Assembly: GCA_963828385.1 (NCBI GenBank)
Contig: CAWHEF010000002.1
Coordinates: forward strand, 496,001-560,000
Direction: 5' to 3'
Origin: Bog-756 sp963828385
GTDB taxonomy: Bacteria; Actinomycetota; Acidimicrobiia; Acidimicrobiales; RAAP-2
Length of the DNA stretch: 64,000 nt
Shown: positions 26,670 to 34,916 of the stretch, piece after piece
Layout: each line of letters begins with the position of its first letter
Numbering within the stretch: the first letter of the stretch is position 1
Made by a program: the position numbers and the translations under genes
The notes under the pieces: model-generated
Databases searched by the model: none
What the model saw: only the letters and a program-made list of their open reading frames with translations
What the model was told of the DNA's origin: nothing

Positions 26670-28247
26670 ATGACGATGTCGACGAGATCTGAACGGCAGC
26701 CGGCGGTCTTCGACCGGCGCATCTTCCTCGGAGGGGCCCTGGTGGCCGGGACCGGCGTGCTGGCCGGCGCCTGCGGGTCCTCGGCCACGGTCCAGAAGGC
26801 GGCGACCACCGCACCGGCCGGATCGGACCTCGGGGCCATCGAGCATGTCGTCTTCCTCATGATGGAGAACCGCTCTTTCGACCACTACTTCGGCACGTAC
26901 CGGGGGGTGAGGGGCTTCGACGACCACCCCCCGGGGAGCCTCGGCGCCTTCTCGCAAACCGATCCGACCAACACGACCCGAGACCCTGTCGGCAGGCAGC
27001 TCCCGTTCCACCTGGACATCAAGACCCACCAGGCCGAGTGCACCCACGACCTCACCCACGACTGGCTTCCCCAGCACCTCTGCCGGAGCGACGGGAGGAT
27101 GGACGCCTTCGTGACGACCCATACCTCCCAACAGTTCGAGGGAGCGGTCAACGGCGTGCTCACCATGGGGTACTACGAGCGTGCAGACCTTCCCTACCAC
27201 TACGCTCTGGCCGACGCGTTCACGCTCTGTGACGGGTACCACTGCTCCGTCATGGGTCCCACCCACCCGAACCGGCTGATGTCGGTGTCCGGGACGGTCG
27301 ACCCTGGAGGCGACCACGGTGGCCCGGTGCTCATCACGTCGGCGTCGCCCGAAGCCCGGTTCAGCGTGAACTGGTCGACGATGCCCGAGGTCCTCGAGGA
27401 CGCAGGCGTGTCGTGGAAGGTCTACTCACCGCCGGCCGCCGTCTACCGGGCCGACTCCCCGGCGGTCCTGCTCGTCTCCGACGCCATCCTTCCCTATTTC
27501 TCTCAATACTCGAACCCGAGGTCCGCCCTCTATCAGAAGGCGTTCAACCCCACCTTCCCCGGCACGTTCACCGACGACGTGAGATCGGGCACGTTGCCGA
27601 GCGTTTCGTGGGTCATCGCCCCGCTCGGGTACGACGAGCATCCGCCGTCGCCCCCCGCTCTGGGGGCATGGTTCATCGACCAGCTGCTCCAGACCCTCAT
27701 CGCCGATGAGAAGACGTGGTCGAAGACCGTGCTGTTCGTGATGTACGACGAGAACGACGGCTTCTTCGACCACGTCCCCCCGCCGGTGGCGCCGCCCGGT
27801 ACGGCCGGCGAGTACGTCACGAAGAACCCGTTGCCGCCCGATGCAAAGGGCGTGCCCGGACCCGTCGGGCTGGGCTTCCGTGTGCCCATGATCGTCGTCT
27901 CGCCGTTCAGCCGCGGCGGCTACATCGCCTCGGAGACCTTCGACCACACCTCCCAGCTCCGGTTCCTCGAAGCCCGGTACGGCGTGAAGGCGCCCAACAT
28001 CTCGAAGTGGCGTCGGTCGACGGTCGGCGACCTGACCTCGACGCTCCGGATGGGGACGCCAGAACCGTCGGCGCCCAGCCTGCCGGCCACCACGGGGGAC
28101 ACGGTGTCCTACGTCGACTCGCTCGGCTGCGGGCCCTCGGACCTGGTCGAGGTCGACTCCGACCAGCCGCCCTACCCGCTTCCCAACCCCCAGCAGATGC
28201 CGACCCAGGAGTCCGGTCCGTTCCGGCGCGTGCCCGACGGAAGGTAA
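26670..28247 (+). CDS. Tat-exported lipoprotein phosphoesterase (phospholipase C / acid phosphatase family)
   Basis: 525 residues. The N-terminus has twin arginines (DRRIFLGGALVAG) and a lipobox LAGAC with Cys at residue 35, so it should be a Tat-exported lipoprotein. The phosphoesterase domain shows IEHVVFLMMENRSFDHYFG (metal-binding Glu/Asn), GPTHPNRLMSVSG, VMYDENDGFFDHVPPP and RVPMIVVSPFSRGG, as in bacterial phospholipase C and AcpA. ATG 26670 follows GGAGGGGG. A paralogue of nearly the same length lies at 38420-39997. A role in phosphate scavenging from lipids is likely; the substrate is open. Confidence 0.92.
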   Translation: MTMSTRSERQPAVFDRRIFLGGALVAGTGVLAGACGSSATVQKAATTAPAGSDLGAIEHVVFLMMENRSFDHYFGTYRGVRGFDDHPPGSLGAFSQTDPTNTTRDPVGRQLPFHLDIKTHQAECTHDLTHDWLPQHLCRSDGRMDAFVTTHTSQQFEGAVNGVLTMGYYERADLPYHYALADAFTLCDGYHCSVMGPTHPNRLMSVSGTVDPGGDHGGPVLITSASPEARFSVNWSTMPEVLEDAGVSWKVYSPPAAVYRADSPAVLLVSDAILPYFSQYSNPRSALYQKAFNPTFPGTFTDDVRSGTLPSVSWVIAPLGYDEHPPSPPALGAWFIDQLLQTLIADEKTWSKTVLFVMYDENDGFFDHVPPPVAPPGTAGEYVTKNPLPPDAKGVPGPVGLGFRVPMIVVSPFSRGGYIASETFDHTSQLRFLEARYGVKAPNISKWRRSTVGDLTSTLRMGTPEPSAPSLPATTGDTVSYVDSLGCGPSDLVEVDSDQPPYPLPNPQQMPTQESGPFRRVPDGR

Positions 28248-28282
28248 TTCGACGAGGCGCTGCGTAATTCGATGAGACGCTG
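28244..28282. repeat. 20-bp-period tandem duplication at the phosphoesterase stop codon
   Basis: Two 19-base units, GTAATTCGACGAGGCGCTG and GTAATTCGATGAGACGCTG, lie one base apart with 17 of 19 bases identical. The first contains the stop codon of the phosphoesterase gene. This looks like a local slippage duplication; no function is suggested. Confidence 0.7.
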
Positions 28283-28298
28283 GACGCCCGGCGCGCCG

Positions 28299-29162
28299 TC
28301 AATCGAGGAATGTGAACACGAAGAGCTGGGTGGCGTAGGTCACGAGTCGCGGAGGCCCCGTTCCCTCTGTGCCGCAGTCCCAGAGGGCCATGTCCGCAGA
28401 TGCGTACCCGTCCCCGGCATGGCGGGCCCGGTTGTGGGCCAGCACCCATGGTGACCTGCACTCGTCGAGGACATGGACGGTGAGGTCGATGCTCGGGGCG
28501 AACCATCGCCGGTCCCGCCGGCCTACCTTCTGCCCGACGGCGCCGGGCATCGTGTCGGCCAGGACGACGAGCCCCAGAGGGTCGAGGACGCCATTGTCGA
28601 GGAACGGTGGATCATCGAACCGGTACCAGCTAGCGCTCTCGGCCCGCTCGGGCACGTACTCCTCCCACGGGGCATGACCGAGCGCTGCCCGTCCCTCGAC
28701 CATGTGCTCCCAGAAGGGCATGGGAGGGAAGCGCTCGACTCCGGGAGGAGGCGGGTCGCGGAACGACGGGCACTGCCCAGGGGGTGGCACGTCGTCGGGG
28801 GGAGCGAGGTCGGTGAAGTCGAACCCGGCTCGCGGGGCGCCGAAGATCCCCGTCGTCGTGTGCCCACGGACCCCCCCGGCCGCCTTCACCTCGGCGCGGA
28901 GGTGGGACATGGTCCGGCCCCGCCGGAGGACCTCGACGTCCACGTCGACGGGACCGTCCGGGACCTGCGATATGAAGGCGGTGTGGACGGTGCGCAGAAG
29001 CTGGGCGCGGTCGTCGAGCTCTTGCATCATGGCCCGCAGGGCGAGTGCCGTCACGATCCCTCCCTGGGGGAGGGGATTGAGGTTCCACGCAGAGGAGAGG
29101 GATGCCCGGTACCGACCTGGCCCGTCCGAGGCCCGTGACACCGATGCGAACGGTTCTCCCAT
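28299..29162 (-). CDS. Acyl-CoA thioesterase (double-hotdog, TesB-like)
   Basis: 287 residues. Two hotdog halves are suggested by WNLNPLPQGGIVTALALRAM in the first half and the second-half strand WFAPSIDLTVHVLDECRSPWVLAHNRARHAGDGYASADMALWD. The second contains the conserved Asp-containing turn before ALWD. This is the actinobacterial thioesterase family fold, hydrolysing acyl-CoA. ATG 29162 has no clear ribosome binding site. It converges on the phosphoesterase and diverges from parA across 181 bases in which nothing else was seen. Confidence 0.8.
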   Translation of the reverse strand: MGEPFASVSRASDGPGRYRASLSSAWNLNPLPQGGIVTALALRAMMQELDDRAQLLRTVHTAFISQVPDGPVDVDVEVLRRGRTMSHLRAEVKAAGGVRGHTTTGIFGAPRAGFDFTDLAPPDDVPPPGQCPSFRDPPPPGVERFPPMPFWEHMVEGRAALGHAPWEEYVPERAESASWYRFDDPPFLDNGVLDPLGLVVLADTMPGAVGQKVGRRDRRWFAPSIDLTVHVLDECRSPWVLAHNRARHAGDGYASADMALWDCGTEGTGPPRLVTYATQLFVFTFLD

Positions 29163-29343
29163 CGCCCGATGGTGGCCGAACGCGTTGTGCGCGTCAAAAG
29201 GCGCCCGGGCTCACCGCCAGAGGGCCCCGGGCCCGTGCTCGCCGGTTTTCGCAGGTGAGCAGCGGAATGCGACCAGCTAACGTCATGGGTCGTCACAACC
29301 AGCGCCGGTACGCACGCCGGCCCGGGACCCTGAGGGGACGCGC

Positions 29344-29925
29344 GTGAACATCGTGGTCAGCAACGTGAAAGGTGGGGTGGGCAAGACCACCACCGCCGTC
29401 TATCTGGCCGCTGCCGGCGTCGAGCGCGGCTGGGACCCGGTGACTCTGGTCGACGGCGACCGGCAAGCCTCCTCGGCGGAGTGGATCGAGGCTCGGCCGG
29501 TCGAGGGCGTGGAGCTGGTCGAAGCCCCATCGGAACGGACGGTGGTCCGGGCCATGGGCCGCGACGGGTTGGTGGTGGTGGACACCCCTCCTGGGGACGA
29601 GCGCATCGTCCGCTCGGCTATCGGCCGGGCCGATGCCGTCGTCATCCCGACGCGGGCGGGAGGGGTCGAGTTCACTCGTGTCGAAGCAACCCTGGACATG
29701 GTCCCCGACAGGATGCCGGCGGGGCTGGTGATCACGTCGGCCCGACTCGGCACAAACGACCTGGAGGAGACGGTCCAGTGGTGGTCGGCGGCGAAGGTGC
29801 CCATTTGGGGCATCATCCCCGAGCGGGTGGGCATCGCGGCGGGTCCCGAGTCCCGGCTCTACCGCGAAGGGCTCGTCCTGTACGCCGACGTGCTCAGGAA
29901 GGCCGTGCGCCGCCGGCCCCAATGA
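29344..29925 (+). CDS. ParA/MinD-like P-loop ATPase, orphan
   Basis: 193 residues. The deviant Walker A motif VSNVKGGVGKTTTAVYLAAA is at the very N-terminus, followed by LVDGDRQASSAEWI (switch I) and LVVVDTPPGDE (Walker B). It is short, with no N-terminal DNA-binding extension, like plasmid- or cargo-positioning ParA proteins. GTG 29344 follows GAGGGGA. No parB, parS-like repeat or chemotaxis gene is adjacent, so it may position an unknown cargo. Chromosomal partition by this copy is unlikely. Confidence 0.88.
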   Translation: MNIVVSNVKGGVGKTTTAVYLAAAGVERGWDPVTLVDGDRQASSAEWIEARPVEGVELVEAPSERTVVRAMGRDGLVVVDTPPGDERIVRSAIGRADAVVIPTRAGGVEFTRVEATLDMVPDRMPAGLVITSARLGTNDLEETVQWWSAAKVPIWGIIPERVGIAAGPESRLYREGLVLYADVLRKAVRRRPQ

Positions 29926-29972
29926 GGTCGCTCAGCGGCCGGAGGTGACGACCGCTCCGGCGTACCGGCCGG

Positions 29973-30368
29973 TCATCCGTCCAAGTCGGTAGGGCTCGAT
30001 GGGACATCCACCGCGTGTTGCGAGAGCACATCGAGGGGGACGATGTCGAGGGCCCGCTCGTGGGTCGAGGCCAGCACCACGAAGGCGGCGGCGCCGTCTT
30101 GGTGGGCCCGCAGCCAGTTGACGGCCGTCACACACCACCGATCCCCAGGGACCAGGCCGGGAAACCGAAACCCGGGCATCGGGGTGACGAGGTCGTTGCC
30201 GATCGAACGCTGGTGCTCGAGGAACTCGACGGTGACCACGGCACAGATGGTGTGGCTACCGACGTCCTCAGCACCGGTCGTGCAGCAACCGTCCCGGTAG
30301 AACCCGGTCAGGGGGTCGGCGCTGCAGGGTTCGAGGTCGGTGCCCAGCACGTTTCGATCGGCCACCAT
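29973..30368 (-). CDS. DUF2237 family protein
   Basis: 131 residues, recognised by NVLGTDLEPCSADPLTGFYRDGCC and HTICAVVTVEFLEHQRSIGNDL, then PGDRWCVTAVNWLRA. Four conserved Cys suggest metal or redox chemistry, but the family has no known activity. ATG 30368 is given; the next codon, GTG 30365, lies exactly 6 bases after a GATACT box at 30372-30377 and may be the true leaderless start. The longer open frame upstream is not family-like. Confidence 0.85.
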   Translation of the reverse strand: MVADRNVLGTDLEPCSADPLTGFYRDGCCTTGAEDVGSHTICAVVTVEFLEHQRSIGNDLVTPMPGFRFPGLVPGDRWCVTAVNWLRAHQDGAAAFVVLASTHERALDIVPLDVLSQHAVDVPSSPTDLDG

Positions 30369-30434
30369 CCGAGTATCCCTCAACACCGTGGTCCCGCCGG
30401 TCGCGCTCCCGAGGTGGGGCCCGGTCCGCGCCGA

Positions 30435-30440
30435 TAGCCT
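30435..30440 (+). promoter_or_regulatory. -10 element TAGCCT, leaderless promoter
   Basis: TAGCCT is followed by GCCCAC and GTG 30447, the start of a signal-peptide reading frame. Spacing is 6 bases and no ribosome binding site is present. Confidence 0.45.
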
Positions 30441-30446
30441 GCCCAC

Positions 30447-30832
30447 GTGCTGCGCCGGTACCCGATCATCGCCGTGGTCGTGCTGGTGGCGGCCACACTG
30501 GTCGAAGCGGCTGCGGCCTCGGCAACGACGGCCAGGTGGCCTCGGCAACGACGGCCAGGGGGTCAGCATCTCAGCCGTACATCCGCGTGGACCAGGTCGG
30601 GTACCCGGTGGACGGGCAGAAGGTCGGCTATCTCATCTCCTCGGAGCCCATGACCGGGAGGGTTCCCGGGATGATTGCGTGTCCTCCGGGCGGTGGCGAT
30701 CCCTACAAGGTGTTCGACGGCCAGGGTGCGGTGTACAAGGACGACGTCCAGTCGTACTCGACCGACGAGCCCGCCATCGACCTCACCGCCGCATCGTTCC
30801 TCGCCTTCGCCTGGCTGGCATCGACGCCGTGA
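30447..30832 (+). pseudogene. Exported protein with CelD_N-like Ig domain, broken by a 23-bp tandem duplication
   Basis: From GTG 30447 the frame encodes a signal peptide (RRYPIIAVVVLVAATLVEAAAA). The remaining sequence, YIRVDQVGYPVDGQKVGYLIS, resembles the N-terminal Ig-like domain of GH9 cellulases (CelD_N) but lies in another frame. A 23-base tandem duplication at 30515-30560 separates them. Taking out one copy joins the two into a single 121-codon frame ending at 30832. The product would still be far shorter than a GH9 enzyme, with no catalytic domain, so it is a remnant or a small exported domain protein. Confidence 0.6.
30515..30560 (+). repeat. 23-bp tandem duplication causing a frameshift
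   Basis: Two adjacent 23-base copies (30515-30537 and 30538-30560) differ only in the last base. They contain CTCGGCAACGACGGCCAGG. Since 23 is not a multiple of three, the duplication shifts the reading frame just after the signal peptide of the surrounding gene. Confidence 0.9.
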
Positions 30833-30881
30833 TCACCACCGAGAACAGACCTCTGGCCGAATGCAGTAGTAAGACGGCAGT

Positions 30882-31544
30882 ATGCGTCGACGGCGACTGG
30901 TCATCTCGGCGCTCACTCTCGTGACGCTGAGTCTGGCAGCCTGCGGCGGGTCTACCGCTTCGCCCCGCACGACCTCATCGACCTCGACGACCACGGCTCC
31001 GAGAACCTCCGTCACCGTGCCACCGACGGCCGCACCGTCCACGACGACAGCTCCCCCGCCGACAGCCGTCTCCCAATCGGAGTGCGTCATCGGCCAGTTG
31101 AGGATCGAGCCGGGTCCCTCCGGCGGCGCCGGCGGCCATGCCGGCCAAGCCATCGTGTTCACCAACGTCGGCCGGTCGACGTGCACCATGTCGGGGTATC
31201 CCGGAGTCGCCGGCCTCGATCTGAATGGACGTCAGGTCGTCCAGGCCACCCGGGAGCTGAGCGGGATGCTTGGTGGCCTGCCGGGCGACAGCACCTCGAT
31301 ACCGGTGGTGACCCTGGCCACCGGCCAGAGTGCATCGGCGGAGGTAGAAGGTACCGATGTACCGACCGGCACCGATACCTCGTGCCCTTTCTATCCGTCG
31401 TTCCTCGTCACCCCGCCCGACGAGACGCACTCGGTCACGGTCAAGGCCGGTGCAGGCGGATCCAACGGGTTCCCGGGATGCAGTCCGATCAGCGTGAATC
31501 CAGTCGTGGCCGGCACCACCGGGGGCTCGCCGGGATCGACATGA
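30882..31544 (+). CDS. DUF4232 domain lipoprotein
   Basis: 220 residues. The signal peptide MRRRRLVISALTLVTLSLAAC ends in a lipobox with Cys21. A Thr/Ser/Pro-rich linker (residues about 25-63) leads to a DUF4232 domain with CVIGQLRIEPG, IVFTNVGRSTCTMSGYPGVA and SCPFYPSFLVTPP, whose paired Cys probably form disulfides. Such proteins are anchored outside the membrane in actinobacteria; function is unknown. ATG 30882 has no clear ribosome binding site. It is 49 bases after the broken exported-protein gene. Confidence 0.88.
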   Translation: MRRRRLVISALTLVTLSLAACGGSTASPRTTSSTSTTTAPRTSVTVPPTAAPSTTTAPPPTAVSQSECVIGQLRIEPGPSGGAGGHAGQAIVFTNVGRSTCTMSGYPGVAGLDLNGRQVVQATRELSGMLGGLPGDSTSIPVVTLATGQSASAEVEGTDVPTGTDTSCPFYPSFLVTPPDETHSVTVKAGAGGSNGFPGCSPISVNPVVAGTTGGSPGST

Positions 31545-31560
31545 GCGAGACCTCGGTCCC

Positions 31561-32339
31561 TCACCGCACTGCGTTCTTCACGAAGTCGTCGGTGCCATGC
31601 CCCGGATCCAGTCTCCGCCCGCCGTGCCAGCTCCCCCGCAGGTGGCGGCGGACCGCACCCGGCCCGTCGGCCGTTGCCCGGGCCGCCGCGTGCCAGAGGT
31701 CGGCATGGTGGAAGAGGACGTCGCCCGCGTCCTGGTAGACGGCCACCTCACCGGGCACCCGCTCGAACGCCGGCGGGATCCCGTCCGTTCCCCGGCGGTG
31801 GCTCCCGGGCACGACCCGAAGGAACCCGTTGGCCGGTGACGTCGGGTCGAAGTGCACGGTGAAAGCCATTCCGGGCCAGACGTCGAGGTCGGGGCCGGAC
31901 TGATGGTCGGTGTGCCAGCCGATGCGCGAGTAGGCCGACCCCGGGTCGGGCCTGGCATCCTGGTAGACCACGCCGAACTGGTCGTAGTCGAGGAGCCAGG
32001 CCCCGGGGCCGAGCAGCACGGTGCGCCACCTCGACAAGACGGGGATGGTGCACGATGGCGTCTGCCAGTGGTGAGGCGGCAGTGGCGAAGCAGACGTAGT
32101 GGGTAAAGGGCCGGCCGTCGATGGTGGCACCGGGATCGTCGAGGACGGCGGTTGCGTGCCGGGCATCGAGGATGCCTTCCGACAGGCTTGCCTGGGCGTC
32201 GGCGAGCTCCCGTCGGCACGCATCGAGCATGGGGCGATCGATCGAGCCGCGCAGCGTGGCGTACCCCCTGGCCCGGTAGTGGGCGACCAGCTCGTCGAGC
32301 TGTTCTCCGGAGTAGACGCGCCGCCGGATACCCGGTCAT
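31561..32339 (-). pseudogene. Phytanoyl-CoA dioxygenase (PhyH) family, two frame breaks
   Basis: Fe(II)/2-oxoglutarate dioxygenase of about 258 residues. The C-terminal frame has the iron ligands H-x-D in IGWHTDHQSGPDL and distal His in LFHHADLWHAA, plus FLRVVPGSHRRG. The middle part (MLDACRRELADAQASL, FTHYVCFATAASPLADAIVH) lies in a second frame and the start ATG 32339 in a third. Each change is explained by one extra base, near 32325 and near 32015. TACCAT lies 6 bases before the ATG. The long open frame running on to 34719 is antisense to ilvD and not real. Probably a sequencing artefact; substrate unknown. Confidence 0.8.
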
Positions 32340-32345
32340 CGCACG

Positions 32346-32351
32346 ATGGTA
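32346..32351 (-). promoter_or_regulatory. -10 element TACCAT, leaderless promoter of PhyH gene
   Basis: On the reverse strand TACCAT is followed by CGTGCG and ATG 32339, the 6-base leaderless spacing. This also supports ATG 32339 as the start of the frame-broken gene. Confidence 0.5.
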
Positions 32352-32421
32352 GGTCCGGCGTGATCGGGGACGGAAGGCCGACGCAAAAGAGGCGGCGCTC
32401 AGGCTGGATCGCGGAAAGCCG

Positions 32422-32427
32422 TACGAT
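32422..32427 (+). promoter_or_regulatory. -10 element TACGAT, leaderless promoter of ilvD
   Basis: TACGAT, then ACCGCC, then ATG 32434: a 6-base spacing with no ribosome binding site. It lies 71 bases from the divergent PhyH -10 box. Confidence 0.6.
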
Positions 32428-32433
32428 ACCGCC

Positions 32434-34149
32434 ATGTCCGAGACGACCGGCAGCGATCCCACCGAACAACCCCTCGTCGGCATGAAGCCCCGGAGCCGGG
32501 AGGTGACCGAGGGCCCCACCCGGGCCCCGGCCCGAGCCATGCTGCGTGCCGTCGGCATGACCGACGACGACTGGGACAAGCCCCAGATCGGGGTGGCCTC
32601 GTCGTGGAACGAGGTGACCCCGTGCAACGTCCCGCTGGCCCGGCTGGCACAACGGGCCAAGAGCGGCGTTCGCCATGCCGGTGGGTTCCCCTTCGAATTC
32701 GTCACCATCGCCGTGTCCGACGGGATCTCCATGGGCAACGAGGGAATGCGGGCGTCCCTCGTCAGCCGCGAAGTCATCGCCGACTCGGTGGAGACGATGA
32801 TGCACGCCGAGCGCTTCGACGGCCTCGTCACCCTGGCCGGCTGCGACAAGTCGCTGCCGGGGATGCTGATGGCGGCGGCCCGGCTCAACCTGCCGGCGGT
32901 CTTCCTCTACGGCGGGACCATCCTTCCCGGCCGGCTGGGCGACCGGGCGCTCGACATCACCTCGGTGTTCGAAGCGGTCGGCGCCAACGCCGTGGACGCA
33001 CTGAGCGACGAGGAGCTGTCCCTCATCGAGCACAACGCCTGCCCCACCGAGGGATCGTGCGCAGGCATGTTCACGGCCAACACCATGGCGTCGGTGGCCG
33101 AGGCGCTCGGCATGGCGCTCCCGGGGAGCTCGAGCGCTCCGGCCGTCGACCGCCGGCGCGACGACGCCGCCTTCGAGAGTGGCCGGGCCGTGGTCGAGCT
33201 GCTCCGAAACGGCATACGACCGCGTCAGATCCTTACGAAGGAGGCCTTCGAGAACGCGATCGCCATCACCAACGCCCTGGGTGGGTCCACCAACGCCGTC
33301 CTCCATCTGCTGGCCATCGCCAACGAGGCCAGGGTCGACCTCGAACTGGACGACTTCAACAAGGTGGCGGCAAGGGTGCCCCACCTCGCCGACACCAAGC
33401 CCCACGGCCGGTTCCACATGAGCGATCTCGATCGCATCGGCGGGGTTCCCGTGGTCATGAAGGAGCTGCTCCAAGCGGGACTGCTCCACGGTGACTGCCT
33501 GACCGTCTCCGGCCGTACCCTGGCCGACAACCTGGCGGCGATGAACGTGCCGTCCCCCGACGGCGCCGTCGTGCACTCGATGGCCGACCCGATCCACGCC
33601 GAGGGCGGGATCGCCGTGTTGTCGGGTTCGCTCGCTCCCAACGGGGCGGTGGTGAAGGTGGCCGGGATCGACACGCTGGCCTTCGAAGGGCCGGCGCGAG
33701 TGTTCGACGGCGAGGACAAGGCGATGGAGGCGATCCTCTCCGGCACCATCGAGCCGAACACGGTGGTCGTCATCCGGTACGAGGGTCCGAGGGGCGGGCC
33801 GGGAATGCGCGAGATGCTCGCCGTGACCGGGGCCATGAAGGGAATCGGCCGCGGGGGCGACTGCGCCCTCGTGACCGACGGCCGCTTCTCGGGGGGGACG
33901 CACGGTTTCTGCATCGGGCACGTGGCGCCCGAGGCGATGGACGGCGGGCCGATCGCCCTGGTGGCCGACGGGGACCGGATCGCGGTCGACGTGAGCAGGC
34001 ACGCCATCGACCTCCTGGTCGACGCGGACGAGTTGGATCGCAGGCGTCGCATCCTGAAGCAACCAGAGCCGCGATACTCCACCGGTGTCCTGGCCAAATT
34101 CGCCCGACTCGTCACCGGCGCCGACCGCGGCGCCATCACCGAGGCCTGA
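32434..34149 (+). CDS. ilvD: Dihydroxy-acid dehydratase
   Basis: 571-residue iron-sulfur enzyme that converts 2,3-dihydroxy-isovalerate and 2,3-dihydroxy-3-methylvalerate to the 2-keto acids of valine and isoleucine. The three cluster Cys are visible in EVTPCNVPL, TLAGCDKSLPGM and CPTEGSCAGMFTANTM, the set typical of the [2Fe-2S]-type enzyme. The C-terminal motif TDGRFSGGTHGFCIGHVAPE is conserved. ATG 32434 is leaderless. It is followed by a small flavoprotein-like gene and then the ilvBNC operon, so three of the four ilv pathway steps cluster here. Confidence 0.96.
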   Translation: MSETTGSDPTEQPLVGMKPRSREVTEGPTRAPARAMLRAVGMTDDDWDKPQIGVASSWNEVTPCNVPLARLAQRAKSGVRHAGGFPFEFVTIAVSDGISMGNEGMRASLVSREVIADSVETMMHAERFDGLVTLAGCDKSLPGMLMAAARLNLPAVFLYGGTILPGRLGDRALDITSVFEAVGANAVDALSDEELSLIEHNACPTEGSCAGMFTANTMASVAEALGMALPGSSSAPAVDRRRDDAAFESGRAVVELLRNGIRPRQILTKEAFENAIAITNALGGSTNAVLHLLAIANEARVDLELDDFNKVAARVPHLADTKPHGRFHMSDLDRIGGVPVVMKELLQAGLLHGDCLTVSGRTLADNLAAMNVPSPDGAVVHSMADPIHAEGGIAVLSGSLAPNGAVVKVAGIDTLAFEGPARVFDGEDKAMEAILSGTIEPNTVVVIRYEGPRGGPGMREMLAVTGAMKGIGRGGDCALVTDGRFSGGTHGFCIGHVAPEAMDGGPIALVADGDRIAVDVSRHAIDLLVDADELDRRRRILKQPEPRYSTGVLAKFARLVTGADRGAITEA

Positions 34150-34197
34150 GCCGGTGGCCCTCCGGCCGGTGGCCACGAGCGGCCGCGACCGGTTCCG

Positions 34198-34650
34198 GTG
34201 ACCAGTTGGGCCACGTTCGCCGGCGAGGCTCCCGAGCTCGCCGCCATCGCTGAGCGCCGGCTCGACGCAGACGGCCTGGTCCTCGTGGGCACGCTCCGGA
34301 GTAACGGCTGGCCCCGGATCAGCCCGGTCGAGCCTCTCCTGGTGAACGGCCAGCTCATGCTGGGCATGATGTGGCAGTCGAGGAAAGCGATCGACCTCGA
34401 ACGGGACCCGAGATGCATCGTCCACTCCATCGTCACCGACAAGGCGGGCACAGAAGGCGACGTGAAGGTCTACGGCCTCGCCGTGAGCGTGGACGACGCA
34501 GAGACGCGGGATCGCTACGGCAGCGCCCTCTTCGAACGCATCGGTTGGAGGCCCGAGGGCGAGTTCCATCTCTTCGCCGTGGACATCACCGAGGTCGGGT
34601 ACTTCTGCGCCGTCGAAGGCGGCCACGACACCCGCACCTGGCGTCCCTGA
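34198..34650 (+). CDS. Pyridoxamine 5'-phosphate oxidase-family protein
   Basis: 150 residues with the split beta-barrel fold of flavin- or F420-binding PNPOx-like proteins: LVLVGTLRSNGWPRISPVEPLLVNGQLMLGM then SRKAIDLERDPRCIVHS. The Asp/Glu-rich second half (KVYGLAVSVDD) is the usual barrel closing. GTG 34198 begins the gene; no strong ribosome binding site is seen. It lies 48 bases after ilvD on the same strand and could be co-transcribed. The cofactor is not determined; many actinobacterial members use F420 or heme. Confidence 0.8.
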   Translation: MTSWATFAGEAPELAAIAERRLDADGLVLVGTLRSNGWPRISPVEPLLVNGQLMLGMMWQSRKAIDLERDPRCIVHSIVTDKAGTEGDVKVYGLAVSVDDAETRDRYGSALFERIGWRPEGEFHLFAVDITEVGYFCAVEGGHDTRTWRP

Positions 34651-34672
34651 TCGGCACCGGTGCCGTGCCCAC

Positions 34673-34701
34673 TTGTCCCCGTCCGACCGGCGTGGCACAA
34701 T
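34673..34701 (+). promoter_or_regulatory. Promoter of ilvBNC leader
   Basis: TTGTCC (34673-34678) and CACAAT (34696-34701) are separated by 17 bases, a good match to a housekeeping sigma promoter. Transcription would begin near 34708, just before the leader peptide ATG at 34711. Confidence 0.65.
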
Positions 34702-34710
34702 AGCCGGACC

Positions 34711-34758
34711 ATGTCTCACCGCCCGTCGCTCGCCGCCACCCTGGTACTCCTCACGTAG
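34711..34758 (+). CDS. ilvB leader peptide (attenuator)
   Basis: A 15-residue open frame, MSHRPSLAATLVLLT, ending at TAG 34756-34758. Five of its residues are Leu or Val, including a run LVLL near the end. It begins a few bases after the predicted transcription start and is followed at once by two hairpins, the second a T-run terminator. This is the layout of branched-chain amino-acid attenuators known from Corynebacterium and Streptomyces. Ribosome stalling at Leu/Val codons when charged tRNA is short would favour read-through into ilvB. There are no Ile codons. Confidence 0.82.
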   Translation: MSHRPSLAATLVLLT

Positions 34759-34786
34759 CGCACGCGAGCCTTCTTCGCGCGTGCGC
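34758..34786 (+). promoter_or_regulatory. Attenuator pause hairpin
   Basis: GCGCACGCG (34758-34766) pairs perfectly with CGCGTGCGC (34778-34786) around an 11-base loop, starting at the last base of the leader stop codon. A ribosome on the leader would cover its 5' arm. Confidence 0.65.
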
Positions 34787-34790
34787 CCTC

Positions 34791-34816
34791 CGACCTCCCA
34801 GACGGGAGGTCGTTTT
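34791..34816 (+). terminator. Rho-independent attenuator terminator upstream of ilvB
   Basis: CGACCTCCC (34791-34799) and GGGAGGTCG (34804-34812) form a perfect 9-base stem with loop AGAC, followed directly by TTTT. The GGGAGG arm could also pair with the earlier CCCTCC near 34786-34791, a possible alternative fold. It lies 100 bases before the ilvB start. Confidence 0.85.
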
Positions 34817-34916
34817 CATGTCACGACACCCGCCGATCCGAGACCGTTCCCCCGATCCGACCCGCGACCTCCACGCACATCGCCGACACACCCACACCGC
34901 CGACAAGGAGCACCCG

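Noticed and set aside
29344..29925. Chromosome partition locus (parABS)
   Set aside because: The ParA-like protein has no parB partner, no parS-like palindromes nearby, and is shorter than chromosomal ParA.
31561..34719. A 1052-codon open frame on the reverse strand covering ilvD
   Set aside because: It is antisense to the well-conserved ilvD and only its last 150 codons match a family (PhyH). The rest is a high-GC shadow frame.
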